The translations under genes were made by a program, and so were the position numbers. DNA of 31,435 nucleotides from DASYAN01 sp036501345 (GTDB lineage: Bacteria > Chloroflexota > Ktedonobacteria > Ktedonobacterales > Ktedonobacteraceae). Positions 17,701-25,655 of this stretch are shown here, one piece after another. The stretch is from NCBI GenBank assembly GCA_036501345.1, contig DASYAN010000516.1:1-31435 (forward strand). The letters are read 5' to 3'. The notes beneath the pieces were generated by a model, which saw only the letters and a list, made by a program, of their open reading frames with translations, had not been told where the DNA came from and did no database searches. Position 1 is the first letter of the stretch. Every line of letters starts with the position of its first letter.

Positions 17701-17734
17701 TTTTGTATCTCCTCAACTAGAGCGACAATAAGAC

Positions 17735-17740
17735 ATTATA
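17735..17740 (-). promoter_or_regulatory. possible internal -10 box before the REase gene
   Basis: TATAAT is read on the minus strand inside the 84-base gap between the TIR and REase genes. No convincing -35 is seen at 16-18 bases. If active, the three PIWI genes could be transcribed without the TIR gene. Confidence 0.25.
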
Positions 17741-17784
17741 TTTCTTATTCGCCTCATAAGCACTAAAGTTCTCATGATATCTAA

Positions 17785-18261
17785 TTAGTCCTCCTGTTTA
17801 TGCCGTAAACGATTCTTGACTGTTCTCGCCACAGAAGCCCAAACAGCATCGCGTCTTCCCCGGCTCATCTCACTCAAAGGAGTTGAAGGAGGATTAATGG
17901 CTTGAAATACTCTTAAATGGGAATCTAGAAAGAGGCAATGACGCAGAATAACGCAAAGAATGGTGACACCCTCTTCCTCGGCTGCTTTGAGAAGGGGAGG
18001 CAGCTCATTTCTAGCGATAAAACCTGAGGCAAGAAATTCTGGGCTGACCAAGAGAATCGCAATTGCAGCACTCTTCAGTGCCTTCTGAATTTCTTCTCTC
18101 CATTTTGCGCCTGGAGGTATCTTGGTGTCATCCCAGTAATCAACCGCCTGACTCAGCGCATAATGGTCCAGATGGGCATGAAGTTCATCTAAAGAGCGTC
18201 TATCATGTCGACTGTAGCTGATAAATGCCTGGTAACGATCTGGTATCTTTTCTACATTCAT
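17785..18261 (-). CDS. stand-alone TIR domain protein, first gene of the pPIWI-RE operon
   Basis: The product is 158 residues, nearly all one TIR domain. Box 1 is QAFISYSRHDRR (residues 11-22). A DYWDDTKIPPGAKW segment (41-54) follows, then the hydrophobic strand AIAILLVSPEFLASGFI, and E86 in FIARNELPP, the position of the catalytic glutamate in NAD-hydrolysing TIRs. After about residue 125 the tail is basic. There is no membrane segment, so it is cytoplasmic. Its gene reads in the same direction as the REase, helicase and pPIWI-RE genes and ends 84 bases before them. This suggests an effector controlled by the PIWI module, as in short Argonaute–TIR systems. The ATG at 18261 has only a poor A-rich ribosome-binding site. 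Independence from the operon is possible because of the gap. Confidence 0.82.
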   Translation of the reverse strand: MNVEKIPDRYQAFISYSRHDRRSLDELHAHLDHYALSQAVDYWDDTKIPPGAKWREEIQKALKSAAIAILLVSPEFLASGFIARNELPPLLKAAEEEGVTILCVILRHCLFLDSHLRVFQAINPPSTPLSEMSRGRRDAVWASVARTVKNRLRHKQED

Positions 18262-18415
18262 CTTTTTTTACTTTCTCTTGGAGAACTTGAAGGGGCTGGT
18301 CAAAGCAGAGCAAGCTGCCCGCCACTTCATAACGAAGCAAGCATAACCGAAAAGAAGCGGCTATAAGGAGAGCAAAGAGTGGGCTAATGATAGGCAAAAA
18401 TCAGAATTACAAAAG

Positions 18416-18444
18416 TTGAATTACAATAACATATTAGGTATACT
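18416..18444 (+). promoter_or_regulatory. candidate promoter for the XRE–NB-ARC gene
   Basis: TTGAAT at 18416-18421 and TATACT at 18439-18444 are separated by 17 bases in the AT-rich part of the 301-base divergent gap. The leader would be about 110 bases. No comparable promoter was found reading the other way toward the TIR gene. Confidence 0.5.
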
Positions 18445-18454
18445 AAAAAACAAG

Positions 18455-18464
18455 TATGTACATA
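18455..18464. promoter_or_regulatory. palindrome TATGTACATA, candidate operator
   Basis: This perfect 10-base palindrome lies just past the candidate start site of the XRE–NB-ARC gene and upstream of the divergent TIR operon. It could be an autoregulatory site for the XRE domain. That is inference only, because a 10-base palindrome in AT-rich DNA can be chance. Confidence 0.3.
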
Positions 18465-18562
18465 ATTGATCGTTTCACGAGAGGCGAAGGCTTTTTTCGC
18501 CAACTGATTGTTCTTCCCAGCTTGATAAGATCTCCTAAGTGATATGAGAAAGAGAGCAGCAC

Positions 18563-20788
18563 ATGGGTCAAAAAAAATATATTCGCAATCAGAAACTCAG
18601 AGAAGCTCGTGAGTTACGCGGTTGGTCGCAGCAGAATGTTGCGGAGCAACTTGGATTGTCAGTTGATAAATCCACAGTAAGCCGCTGGGAACGAGGAGTA
18701 GCCGTTCCACAACCACATTATCGTCAAAAATTAGCAGAGATTTTTCAGACAAATGTGCAGGAGTTGGGTTTTCTCAAAGATCCAGAGAGATCTACAAGAA
18801 AACCGCTCTATAAAATTCCACGCCTGTCAACTCCATTATTTGGGCGGGACCAGGAGATTGAGAACATAAAAGTCCGCCTTCTTCAGCAGGATGTTCAACT
18901 CCTTACACTGCTTGGGAGCGGAGGCGTCGGCAAAACACGAGTTGGGATAGAAATTGCTTCGCAAATGCGTCAGCATTTCTCCGATGGGCTCTGTTTTGTA
19001 CCTTTAGCAACAGTCTGCGATCCTGCATTGATTGGTCCAACCCTGGCTAAAGAGCTGGAGATCCATGAATTCAGTGCATTACCACAAATAGACCAGATAA
19101 AAAATTTTTTATCTGATAAGAGTTTTCTCCTGCTCTTGGATAATTTTGAACATATTGTTGCAGCTGCTCCATTTATAGAAAACTTGCTGGATGCCAGCCC
19201 ACACTTGAAAGTAATAGTTACCAGTCGAGAGGCTCTGCACCTGCAAGCCGAGTTCCGTTTTACTATTTTTCCTCTGCCAGTACCAGATCTGAGGCAGTCA
19301 CCCTCATATGAAGATCTTGCCCATTCAGCTGTTGTGTCTCTATTTGCAGAGCGTGCCATGGCCCGTAAGCGGACGTTTCAGGTCAATCCGCAGAATATCT
19401 GTGCAATTGTAGAGCTATGTGCTCATCTTGACGGACTCCCTTTGGCGATCGAGCTGGCCGCATCACATGTGGAAATCCTGCCCCCGCAGGCGCTTATGAC
19501 ACATTTCTCAACATGTCTTTACTGGTTGCGGAATCACATAAGAAATGCGCCATTACGCCAGCAAACGCTCTCTGCCACTATCCAATGGAGCTATGATCTG
19601 CTCTCTAATCAGGAGCAATGGCTCTTTCGACGACTTGCTCTTTTTGCTGGTGGTGTTTCCCTGACAGCCTTGGAAACATTTTTCGCCATGAGCGAGATGT
19701 CCAACCTTCCTTCCTTGGTAGAAAATATCAGATCTCTTATCGATAAAAGTCTGCTCATCAGCACTGATCTGGAAAATGCTGGCACACGCTTTACCATGCT
19801 CGAAACTATTCGTCATTATGGGTTAGATTGTTTACGAGCAAAGGGTGAGCTCGAAAAATGTCAACGGTCGTATGCTACATTTTATCTCTCTCTGGTTGAA
19901 AAGGTTGCGCCTTGTCTCTTTGGGAAACAACAAGCTATTGGTCTTCAGCAATTAGAGCAGCAACAAGACAATTTACGAATTGCCCTGGGTTGGCTGATTG
20001 AACAGAGAGAATCTCTGCTAGCACTGCGTTTTTGTGAAGCTTTTGGGAAATTTTGTGGTTTACATGGCTATTGGAGTGAAGAGCGGCGCTGGTTGAAACT
20101 CACCTTAGACCTCCCTTCTGTCTCTGAGGGGAATGCAACACGGGCAAGGGTTCTCCGTCGAGCTGGCCACCTTGCTTACCGTTTCCGAGATCTCTCTGAG
20201 GCAGAAAGATTGCAAAAAGAGAGCATTGCTCTTGCTCGTGAACTCAAAGATTGGCAAACATTAGCTGGAGCCTTGAGTGGATTAGGATGGGTGAAGTATA
20301 GACAAAACGAAAAAGCCACCGCTCAGGGCTTACTTCATGAAAGCGTTGAGGTTGCTCGGGAATCTGCTGATGCTTGGTCACTCGCGAATACCTTAGAGAG
20401 CTTTGGGCGCTTCATGTATTTCGCTAGAAGGTTAAAAGAAGCATATACACTTCTTTATGAAAGTATCGTTATTTCGCGCAAAATACTAGATAAGGAGTGC
20501 CTGGCTCGTACTCTGACAACCTTGGCCGCCATAGAATTAACTCAGGGCAATATACAACAAGCTACTCTTCACACTGAAGAAAGCTTTACTCTTGCCCAGG
20601 AGTTAGGAACGAAACCACTTATTGGCTTGGTGCTGAGCCGTCTGGGAGATGTCGCCCTCCACCAAAAAGCGTATGAGCAAGCACAAAAATACTTCGAAAC
20701 AAGTATTTCTCTCGCTTATGATTTAGGTGACGAATCGGCAATTACAAGCAGGCAACAAAAATTAGCTGATCTTGCTCTACTCCAGTGA
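18563..20788 (+). CDS. XRE–NB-ARC–TPR STAND protein
   Basis: The product is 741 residues. Residues 10-65 are an XRE helix-turn-helix (LREARELRGWSQQNVAEQLG...STVSRWERG). An NB-ARC/AP-ATPase follows: Walker A LLGSGGVGKTR (G118-T125), Walker B LLLLDNFEH (D193), sensor VTSREAL (R222) and GLPLAIELAA (291-300), then a winged-helix part to about 420. From about 430 to the end are helical TPR-like repeats with A-x-L...SL-x-LA-x-x-L patterns. Such proteins are ATP-dependent switches. With an N-terminal DNA-binding domain this one is most likely a ligand-responsive transcription regulator, though STAND proteins also serve as phage sensors. It is divergent from the TIR–pPIWI-RE operon, so it may control it. 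The stop overlaps a recombinase remnant by 4 bases. The start is ATG, with an AGAAAGAGAG stretch upstream. Confidence 0.85.
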   Translation: MGQKKYIRNQKLREARELRGWSQQNVAEQLGLSVDKSTVSRWERGVAVPQPHYRQKLAEIFQTNVQELGFLKDPERSTRKPLYKIPRLSTPLFGRDQEIENIKVRLLQQDVQLLTLLGSGGVGKTRVGIEIASQMRQHFSDGLCFVPLATVCDPALIGPTLAKELEIHEFSALPQIDQIKNFLSDKSFLLLLDNFEHIVAAAPFIENLLDASPHLKVIVTSREALHLQAEFRFTIFPLPVPDLRQSPSYEDLAHSAVVSLFAERAMARKRTFQVNPQNICAIVELCAHLDGLPLAIELAASHVEILPPQALMTHFSTCLYWLRNHIRNAPLRQQTLSATIQWSYDLLSNQEQWLFRRLALFAGGVSLTALETFFAMSEMSNLPSLVENIRSLIDKSLLISTDLENAGTRFTMLETIRHYGLDCLRAKGELEKCQRSYATFYLSLVEKVAPCLFGKQQAIGLQQLEQQQDNLRIALGWLIEQRESLLALRFCEAFGKFCGLHGYWSEERRWLKLTLDLPSVSEGNATRARVLRRAGHLAYRFRDLSEAERLQKESIALARELKDWQTLAGALSGLGWVKYRQNEKATAQGLLHESVEVARESADAWSLANTLESFGRFMYFARRLKEAYTLLYESIVISRKILDKECLARTLTTLAAIELTQGNIQQATLHTEESFTLAQELGTKPLIGLVLSRLGDVALHQKAYEQAQKYFETSISLAYDLGDESAITSRQQKLADLALLQ

Positions 20789-21021
20789 GCATAACAAAGC
20801 TGAACTTCCTCCGATTTGGTAGAGCTCCCAAAGCTGAGATATACGCTAGCAAATCGAGAAATGGAAATCGGGTCTTCATGAATCGCTATGGTCAACCTGT
20901 CACTCCTAATGGGGTGGCACAATTACTCATTGATGTGAAGAATCGAGCGGGTATCACCAGCGTTCGGGTCTCTGCTCACACCTTCCGCCATACCTTTGCA
21001 CGCATATATCTGGAACCATGA
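20785..21021 (+). pseudogene. C-terminal fragment of a tyrosine recombinase/integrase
   Basis: This 78-codon frame encodes part of a phage-type integrase catalytic domain: VFMNRYGQPVTPNGVAQLL, then the box II segment SAHTFRHTFARIYLE with the H-x-x-R pair. The upstream catalytic Arg/Lys, the following His/Trp and the nucleophilic Tyr are absent, since it stops right after ARIYLEP. The recognisable similarity starts at about codon 20, and the GTG at 20785 overlapping the previous stop is probably accidental. It is a relic, marks the right edge of the accessory region, and cannot recombine DNA. Confidence 0.75.
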
Positions 21022-21034
21022 TACGCCCCAAGTC

Positions 21035-22240
21035 TCACTCTCGCATAAGAGTAACCTGAATGGCTTGGCGTGCAACCTCATAGACATCTGCAAGCGGCAT
21101 ATCCCGCTCCTTGGCGATACGCTGGCATTCCTCATACTCGGGAGTTGCGCCGACGATACGTGAACCCAGTTGCTTGACTTTCACCATCATCAGGCCAAAG
21201 GGAGTTGCGATCTGCTTCTGTACACGCTGTGCCTTGCGACGCTGCACCTGTTGTATGCGTACTCCCAAGGTACTCGTCTCACGCAACAGGACCAAGGCTA
21301 GCTGCTCTCCATCCTCTGGGGGACAGATGATGGTCACTAGAGTAGCTGGGCGATTCTTTTTCATTTGTATGGGAGTGTAACTCACATCAAGCGCTCCGAC
21401 AGCAAATAGGCGCTCCATCAAACCGCCCAGGATTTCACCACTCATGTTGTCAATATGCGACTCAATGACTGCTACCCAATCGGTATCAACTTCTTGATCT
21501 GGCACACCGATTTCATTAAGCGTCTTGCCAAGACAGAGACGCAAACAATTGGGCCAGGGCAAATGATGACGTCCGAAACCATAACCAATACGCTCGATAG
21601 TTATCACTGGAGTTTCAAAGTTGGCCAAAGTGGCAAGAATCGCAGCTCCAATTGGTGTAACTAATTCCTTTTCAATGGCACAGGGCTTCCAAGGAGCACC
21701 AACTCGGCGCAGCAACTCCAACGTAACAGGTGTTGGCACAGGCAAGAGGCCACGCAGCGTTTGCATATGACCATTTGTGAGTGGGAGCGAAGAGGCATAA
21801 ATTTGTGTGATGCCTAGCTCTTCAATGCCAAGTACAACACCAACAATTACAATGATTGTATTAACCACATCTGGGGCCTCAAAATGAACGGCCTCGACAT
21901 CTATCCCTTGAACGGCTGCCTCTGCCTCCACTAAATGCTGGAAGATAGTTACCGATGTATGACGAGCGTGAGGAGAGATCGCTAAGGTATCGAATACAGC
22001 AATACCCTCAGATAGGGAACAAACAGGTTGCTTCTGCTCCTCCAAAAGGAGACTGAAGCATGAACCCTGTATTCCTTTTTCGAGCAAGGTATTATGCTGC
22101 AACTGGTAACCATGCAGAGGCAAAGCATCCAAAGTCTGACGTAGAGTATTCAGTGAAAAGCCAGCATCCAGCAATGCAGCGAGCAACATACTACCACTGA
22201 TGCCCGAGTAGCAATCGAGATATGCTACTTTTTGTGCCAT
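21035..22240 (-). CDS. larC: LarC, nickel insertion enzyme (single-ORF form)
   Basis: The product is 401 residues of the LarC (formerly DUF111) family. LarC is the CTP-dependent cyclometallase that inserts nickel into the pyridinium bisthiocarboxylate mononucleotide cofactor of lactate racemase and related enzymes. Evidence is the N-terminal AYLDCYSGISGSMLLAALLDAG, VHFEAPDVVNTI, and the C-terminal LGVRIQQVQRR...TPFGLMMVKVKQLG and PEYEECQRIAKERDMPLADVYE. In some lactobacilli the gene is split by a programmed frameshift; here it is one frame. One oddity is the usual acidic residue of SGISGDM, which is Ser17 here. No larA, larB or larE is in the window. The gene follows the 197-residue ORF by 3 bases, with AAGGG ahead of the ATG, so it is translated from the sigma-like operon. 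Confidence 0.9.
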   Translation of the reverse strand: MAQKVAYLDCYSGISGSMLLAALLDAGFSLNTLRQTLDALPLHGYQLQHNTLLEKGIQGSCFSLLLEEQKQPVCSLSEGIAVFDTLAISPHARHTSVTIFQHLVEAEAAVQGIDVEAVHFEAPDVVNTIIVIVGVVLGIEELGITQIYASSLPLTNGHMQTLRGLLPVPTPVTLELLRRVGAPWKPCAIEKELVTPIGAAILATLANFETPVITIERIGYGFGRHHLPWPNCLRLCLGKTLNEIGVPDQEVDTDWVAVIESHIDNMSGEILGGLMERLFAVGALDVSYTPIQMKKNRPATLVTIICPPEDGEQLALVLLRETSTLGVRIQQVQRRKAQRVQKQIATPFGLMMVKVKQLGSRIVGATPEYEECQRIAKERDMPLADVYEVARQAIQVTLMRE

Positions 22241-22243
22241 ATG

Positions 22244-22837
22244 CTAGGACCCTTCAGCATCAAGAATAGTACGCCAGTGACTTTTCTGTTCAGCCGATAA
22301 CTGCAAACTGGTCTCCACCATTGCTCGGAAACTCAGCTTATCCATAACATGCGGTACTGGATAGTCTGCCCCCTCTTCAGCAACCTTCCTTTGCTGCTTT
22401 CTTTTCTGCATAGCAGAGCCAGGCTGGTGCTGGCCCAAGGAACAAAGATACTCTTGCACCATAGCACTAGGCTGCTGCAAGAGTATAGCTATCTGCTCAC
22501 ATAGCACATGCGGAATGGTTGCAGGCACAATTGCTCGTTGCTCAAGCAACAAAACGATATCGATACTCAAATTAAGTTCAGCCGCTATTTGAGAGAGAGT
22601 GAGTCGCTGACCAGTTGCAGTTGCTAATAAGGTTGTCATAGTCCCGGCAGAGGCTAACTCCCCCGATGGCCTCACCTCTTCAACAGCATGGTAGTACGCC
22701 ACAAAATCAGCAATGGCATCAGCATAGCGAGGATAGCGAGCCAGGTAATCACTGAGACGTGGTTGTCGCCCTGTCTGCACATCAGCTACATATTGAGCAG
22801 TGATATATAACAAAGATAATTCTTGTTTCTTATGCAT
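22244..22837 (-). CDS. unrecognised 197-residue partner of the sigma-like factor
   Basis: I do not recognise a named family. The first 55 residues have the pattern LSDYLARYPRYADAIADFVAYYHAVE, which is like N-terminal segments often found beside ECF-type sigma factors and kinases. A middle part, LTLSQIAAELNLSIDIVLLLEQ (about 85-106), reads like a helix-turn-helix. The tail is basic (KRKQQRK), followed by a short acidic end. There is no membrane segment and no zinc anti-sigma motif. The ATG overlaps the sigma-like gene by 8 bases, so the two are translationally coupled. A regulatory partner or anti-sigma-like role is an inference from this coupling. Confidence 0.75.
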   Translation of the reverse strand: MHKKQELSLLYITAQYVADVQTGRQPRLSDYLARYPRYADAIADFVAYYHAVEEVRPSGELASAGTMTTLLATATGQRLTLSQIAAELNLSIDIVLLLEQRAIVPATIPHVLCEQIAILLQQPSAMVQEYLCSLGQHQPGSAMQKRKQQRKVAEEGADYPVPHVMDKLSFRAMVETSLQLSAEQKSHWRTILDAEGS

Positions 22838-23615
22838 CGAAAGATCCCTCGCTCTCTGACGAAAGTAGAGAACGCAAGAGCTTTAAGGCACCTCGCAAAC
22901 GATTGCGCACTGTACGATCACTTATTGACAATACCTGGGCAGCTTCCTTCTCTGAGCGACCTTCCCAGAAGATCAGCAGTATAACAGCCTTCAGTTTATC
23001 AGGAAGACAAAGTACGGTTTGGAGCAGATCGCTCTGCTCAACTGATAGAAACATTCTCTGGACGCCTTCATCCTCAATCTCAAGCGGCTGATGGTCACGA
23101 TCCTGAGGTTGTAGCAAGCGGTCCAGACTCGCAACAAGTGTGCGCGGAATACGCATGCCTCGAGATGCTGACGGCTTATACCAGAGTCCCTCACGCGTCA
23201 AAAAAGACCGATAGACATGTTTTCTCTCAAAGTACAAGCAATGGAGAAAATTCTCCTCCCAGAAGAGGCGCTCAGAATCAGCTAGAGCACGCATCATACA
23301 TTCATGCAAATCAGCGCATAAATCTCTCGCTAATATAGAACGCTCATCCGCTTGCAAGGATAGCATCTGCAAGACCCGTTGTGCCCAAAGCAGATTCGTT
23401 GCTTGTGTGCGAACAATTATCCATTCCATGATCCGACGTCGCCCCTGCTCATCCCCAGACGCGATAGCAGTTCGCAAGATCTTTACGAGAATCTCCAGTG
23501 GGAGAGTAGGATCTTCGACGGCAGACCAAAAAGCGGCAGAAGCGTAAGGAGGAAGAGTACTATACAGCTCTGCCAGAACTGTACGACGTTCGACCACCCC
23601 CATATCGATATCCAT
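22830..23615 (-). CDS. RNA polymerase sigma factor-like protein (region 4 clear)
   Basis: The product is 261 residues. The C-terminal part (about 195-255) is a sigma-70 region 4 helix-turn-helix: LPDKLKAVILLIFWEGRSEKEAAQVLSISDRTVRNRLRGALKLL. The N-terminal 140 residues are helical and do not show a clear region 2, although a segment around residues 105-140 lies where ECF region 2 would be expected. It is either a divergent ECF-like factor or a region 4-only regulator. It is first in an operon with the 197-residue ORF and larC. The ATG at 23615 has a GGGGGGA stretch upstream. It begins 18 bases after the glgA stop, so read-through from the glgA promoter is possible. Confidence 0.75.
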   Translation of the reverse strand: MDIDMGVVERRTVLAELYSTLPPYASAAFWSAVEDPTLPLEILVKILRTAIASGDEQGRRRIMEWIIVRTQATNLLWAQRVLQMLSLQADERSILARDLCADLHECMMRALADSERLFWEENFLHCLYFERKHVYRSFLTREGLWYKPSASRGMRIPRTLVASLDRLLQPQDRDHQPLEIEDEGVQRMFLSVEQSDLLQTVLCLPDKLKAVILLIFWEGRSEKEAAQVLSISDRTVRNRLRGALKLLRSLLSSESEGSFDA

Positions 23616-23633
23616 TCCATCCCCCCAAACATG

Positions 23634-25103
23634 CTATGGACCTGTCTTGTGATATTCTATGGCATTGCGATAAACCTCAACATAACGTTTGGCAGAAGCA
23701 TACCAGGAGTAATCTGCTTCCATCCCTCTTTGCTGCAATATTTGCCAAATATCCTTAAACCGGTAGAGAGCCATGGCACGTACAACTGCTGCAAAAAATT
23801 CCCAGGGATCGTAATCCTTAAACACAAAACCATTCCCCTCGCCCGAGGATGGATCATACTCCTGCACTGTATCAGCCAGGCCACCCACCTGACGCACGAT
23901 CGGCACACACCCATAACGCATAGCATTCATCTGACTGGTACCACATGGCTCAAAGCGAGAGGGCATCAAGAACATATCACTGCCGGCATAGATACGTTGT
24001 GCCAATTCCGTATTGAATGTGAGGAAGATCGCAACCTGCTCAGGATAGCGAGCAGCAAGACTCTGAAACATCTCATGATAATGCTGATCTCCAATCCCCA
24101 ACAGAACAAACTGAATACCCTGTGCAAGCAAAGGTTGAATAATCTGTCCCAACAAATCGAAGCCTTTTTGATCAGTCAGGCGCGAAATCATTGCCAGCAG
24201 GGGAACATCTTCGCGTACAGGTACATGCATTTGTTCTTGCAAAGCAACCTTATTTTCAACGCGTCGATCAAGAGAATGTGCATCGAACTGGGTATGAATA
24301 TAAGGATCACTCGCAGGATTAATCTCCTGATAATCAATACCATTGAGGATACCAAATAAGCGATCACGGCGAGAGCGCAACAGATGATCCAGTTTCTCAC
24401 CAAAGGTAGGAGTCAGAATTTCCTGAGCATAGCGTTCACTTACCGTCGTAATAGCATCAGCAAAGAGAATTCCACGTCCCATGATATCAACCACATTGCC
24501 AAATTCAGCAACCTGTGGATACAAGAAGCCATTGGCGGCAACTCCAGCTACTTCAAGTAGGCGATAGCCGAAGATCCCATGATAGGCAAGGTTATGGATA
24601 GTATAGACTGAAGCAGTATTGGCAAAAAAAGGATCATCACGATAAATAGTATGCATCCAGTTAGGTACAATACCCGTATGCCAATCATTACAATGCACAA
24701 CATCGGGCGACCAGTTTAACGTTTGCATAGTTTCGAGGGCTGCACGACACAATAAAATAAACCGCTCACCATCATCGGTATAACCATAGATATTTTCTCG
24801 ATCAAAATAGCGCGGTGCATCGATCATATAGACAGGAATATGATCACCAATCTCCCCACGGCGAACACTGACCTGAACCTGATAATTTCCCATGCTCACA
24901 GGGATCGCCTCAAGGATTGGTTGAAGATGAAAGCGGTTAGGGTCGACCTGTCGGTAGCGAGGCATAACTAGACGCACATCATGACCCAACGCTTGCAGAG
25001 CTTTTGGCAGTGCCCCTACCACATCAGCCAATCCCCCAACTTTGGCGAATGGCACGACCTCAGCGGCAAGGATAAGTACCTTGAGGGGCTGTTCAGACTG
25101 CAT
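23634..25103 (-). CDS. glgA: glycogen synthase GlgA (ADP/UDP-glucose, GT5)
   Basis: The product is 489 residues, normal for bacterial glycogen synthase, which extends alpha-1,4-glucan from a nucleotide-glucose donor in the cytoplasm. Family motifs are the donor-binding AKVGGLADVVGALP (K21), HCNDWHTGIVP, the C-terminal SRLTDQKGFDLL, and MPSRFEPCGTSQMNAMRYG with the catalytic glutamate, then GGLADTV. I chose ATG 25103. The in-frame ATG at 25121 overlaps the GGGAGGG ribosome-binding site, which is 7 bases before 25103. An extended -10 promoter lies upstream. No other glg genes are nearby. Downstream is the sigma-like/larC operon. Confidence 0.95.
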   Translation of the reverse strand: MQSEQPLKVLILAAEVVPFAKVGGLADVVGALPKALQALGHDVRLVMPRYRQVDPNRFHLQPILEAIPVSMGNYQVQVSVRRGEIGDHIPVYMIDAPRYFDRENIYGYTDDGERFILLCRAALETMQTLNWSPDVVHCNDWHTGIVPNWMHTIYRDDPFFANTASVYTIHNLAYHGIFGYRLLEVAGVAANGFLYPQVAEFGNVVDIMGRGILFADAITTVSERYAQEILTPTFGEKLDHLLRSRRDRLFGILNGIDYQEINPASDPYIHTQFDAHSLDRRVENKVALQEQMHVPVREDVPLLAMISRLTDQKGFDLLGQIIQPLLAQGIQFVLLGIGDQHYHEMFQSLAARYPEQVAIFLTFNTELAQRIYAGSDMFLMPSRFEPCGTSQMNAMRYGCVPIVRQVGGLADTVQEYDPSSGEGNGFVFKDYDPWEFFAAVVRAMALYRFKDIWQILQQRGMEADYSWYASAKRYVEVYRNAIEYHKTGP

Positions 25104-25135
25104 ACAAGTTCCCTCCCACATACAAAGTGTACTTT

Positions 25136-25144
25136 ATTATAGCA
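25136..25144 (-). promoter_or_regulatory. extended -10 promoter for glgA
   Basis: On the minus strand the sequence reads TGCTATAAT, an extended -10 with a perfect hexamer at 25136-25141. No good -35 is needed with this type. The start site would be near 25129, giving a leader of about 26 bases before the chosen glgA ATG. Confidence 0.6.
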
Positions 25145-25339
25145 TCTATACCCTACTTTTCGTAGTCCTTTCCCCAAGAATAGGTGCCCCCATTCCTTTT
25201 TGGTACCGTGCCATATGAGGAACACATGAGGTAGCATGCGTTTCAGAACAAGTCTAGAAAGATGCATACCAGTTAGCACCTGAGGAAATCTTAGACATTA
25301 TCCACTCTTTGGACTCAAACCTACTAAAAAATATAAATA

Positions 25340-25516
25340 GTGAGCAACAACGTCGCAGATTTGCACATGTATCGTGAAGCTATCGACAACAATGAGATCG
25401 CAGATGAAGATCTTAACAATATGATCATAGAGAAGATCAACGAAGAGGATAGCTATCGTAAGAGAATGATAGAAGCGCTTCCCGAAATTTATAATATAGC
25501 AGAAGAAATACGGTAG
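25340..25516 (+). CDS. possible small acidic protein, 58 residues
   Basis: The frame runs from GTG at 25340 to TAG at 25514-25516, with TAA closing it upstream at 25334. The peptide (LHMYREAIDNNEIADEDLNN ... PEIYNIAEEIR) is acidic, helical and free of rare residues, unlike typical junk translation. It ends inside a perfect stem-loop that would act as its terminator. There is no convincing ribosome-binding site and I recognise no family. The rest of the 25.12-25.65 kb gap holds only the glgA promoter and the hairpin. Confidence 0.35.
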   Translation: MSNNVADLHMYREAIDNNEIADEDLNNMIIEKINEEDSYRKRMIEALPEIYNIAEEIR

Positions 25517-25544
25517 GAAAACAGCTGTTTGCTGTTTTCCTACC
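25512..25544. terminator. perfect 14-bp stem-loop
   Basis: GGTAGGAAAACAGC and GCTGTTTTCCTACC pair without mismatch around the loop TGTTT. It stands downstream of the respiratory operon (minus strand) and of the possible small ORF (plus strand). No long T-run follows on either strand, but its strength and position suggest a bidirectional terminator. Confidence 0.65.
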
Positions 25545-25655
25545 AAAGCGATATTGATATGAGACTGCTTTGCTAAGCGAAGGGATACGAACCGTCTGTC
25601 AAAATTGAGTCGTATCCCCTTTCCAACAATGCATTTCCCTCTCAGTGCAACACAA

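Noticed and set aside
20950..21034. Attachment site (repeat of the tRNA-Thr 3' end) next to the integrase relic
   Set aside because: I looked for the T-loop and acceptor sequence near the recombinase fragment and found no match beyond a few bases.
23379..24359. 326-codon plus-strand frame opposite glgA and the sigma-like gene
   Set aside because: It lies wholly or mostly antisense to two well-supported genes, has a composition rich in His, Ile and Cys typical of reverse-frame translation, and no ribosome-binding site or recognisable domain.
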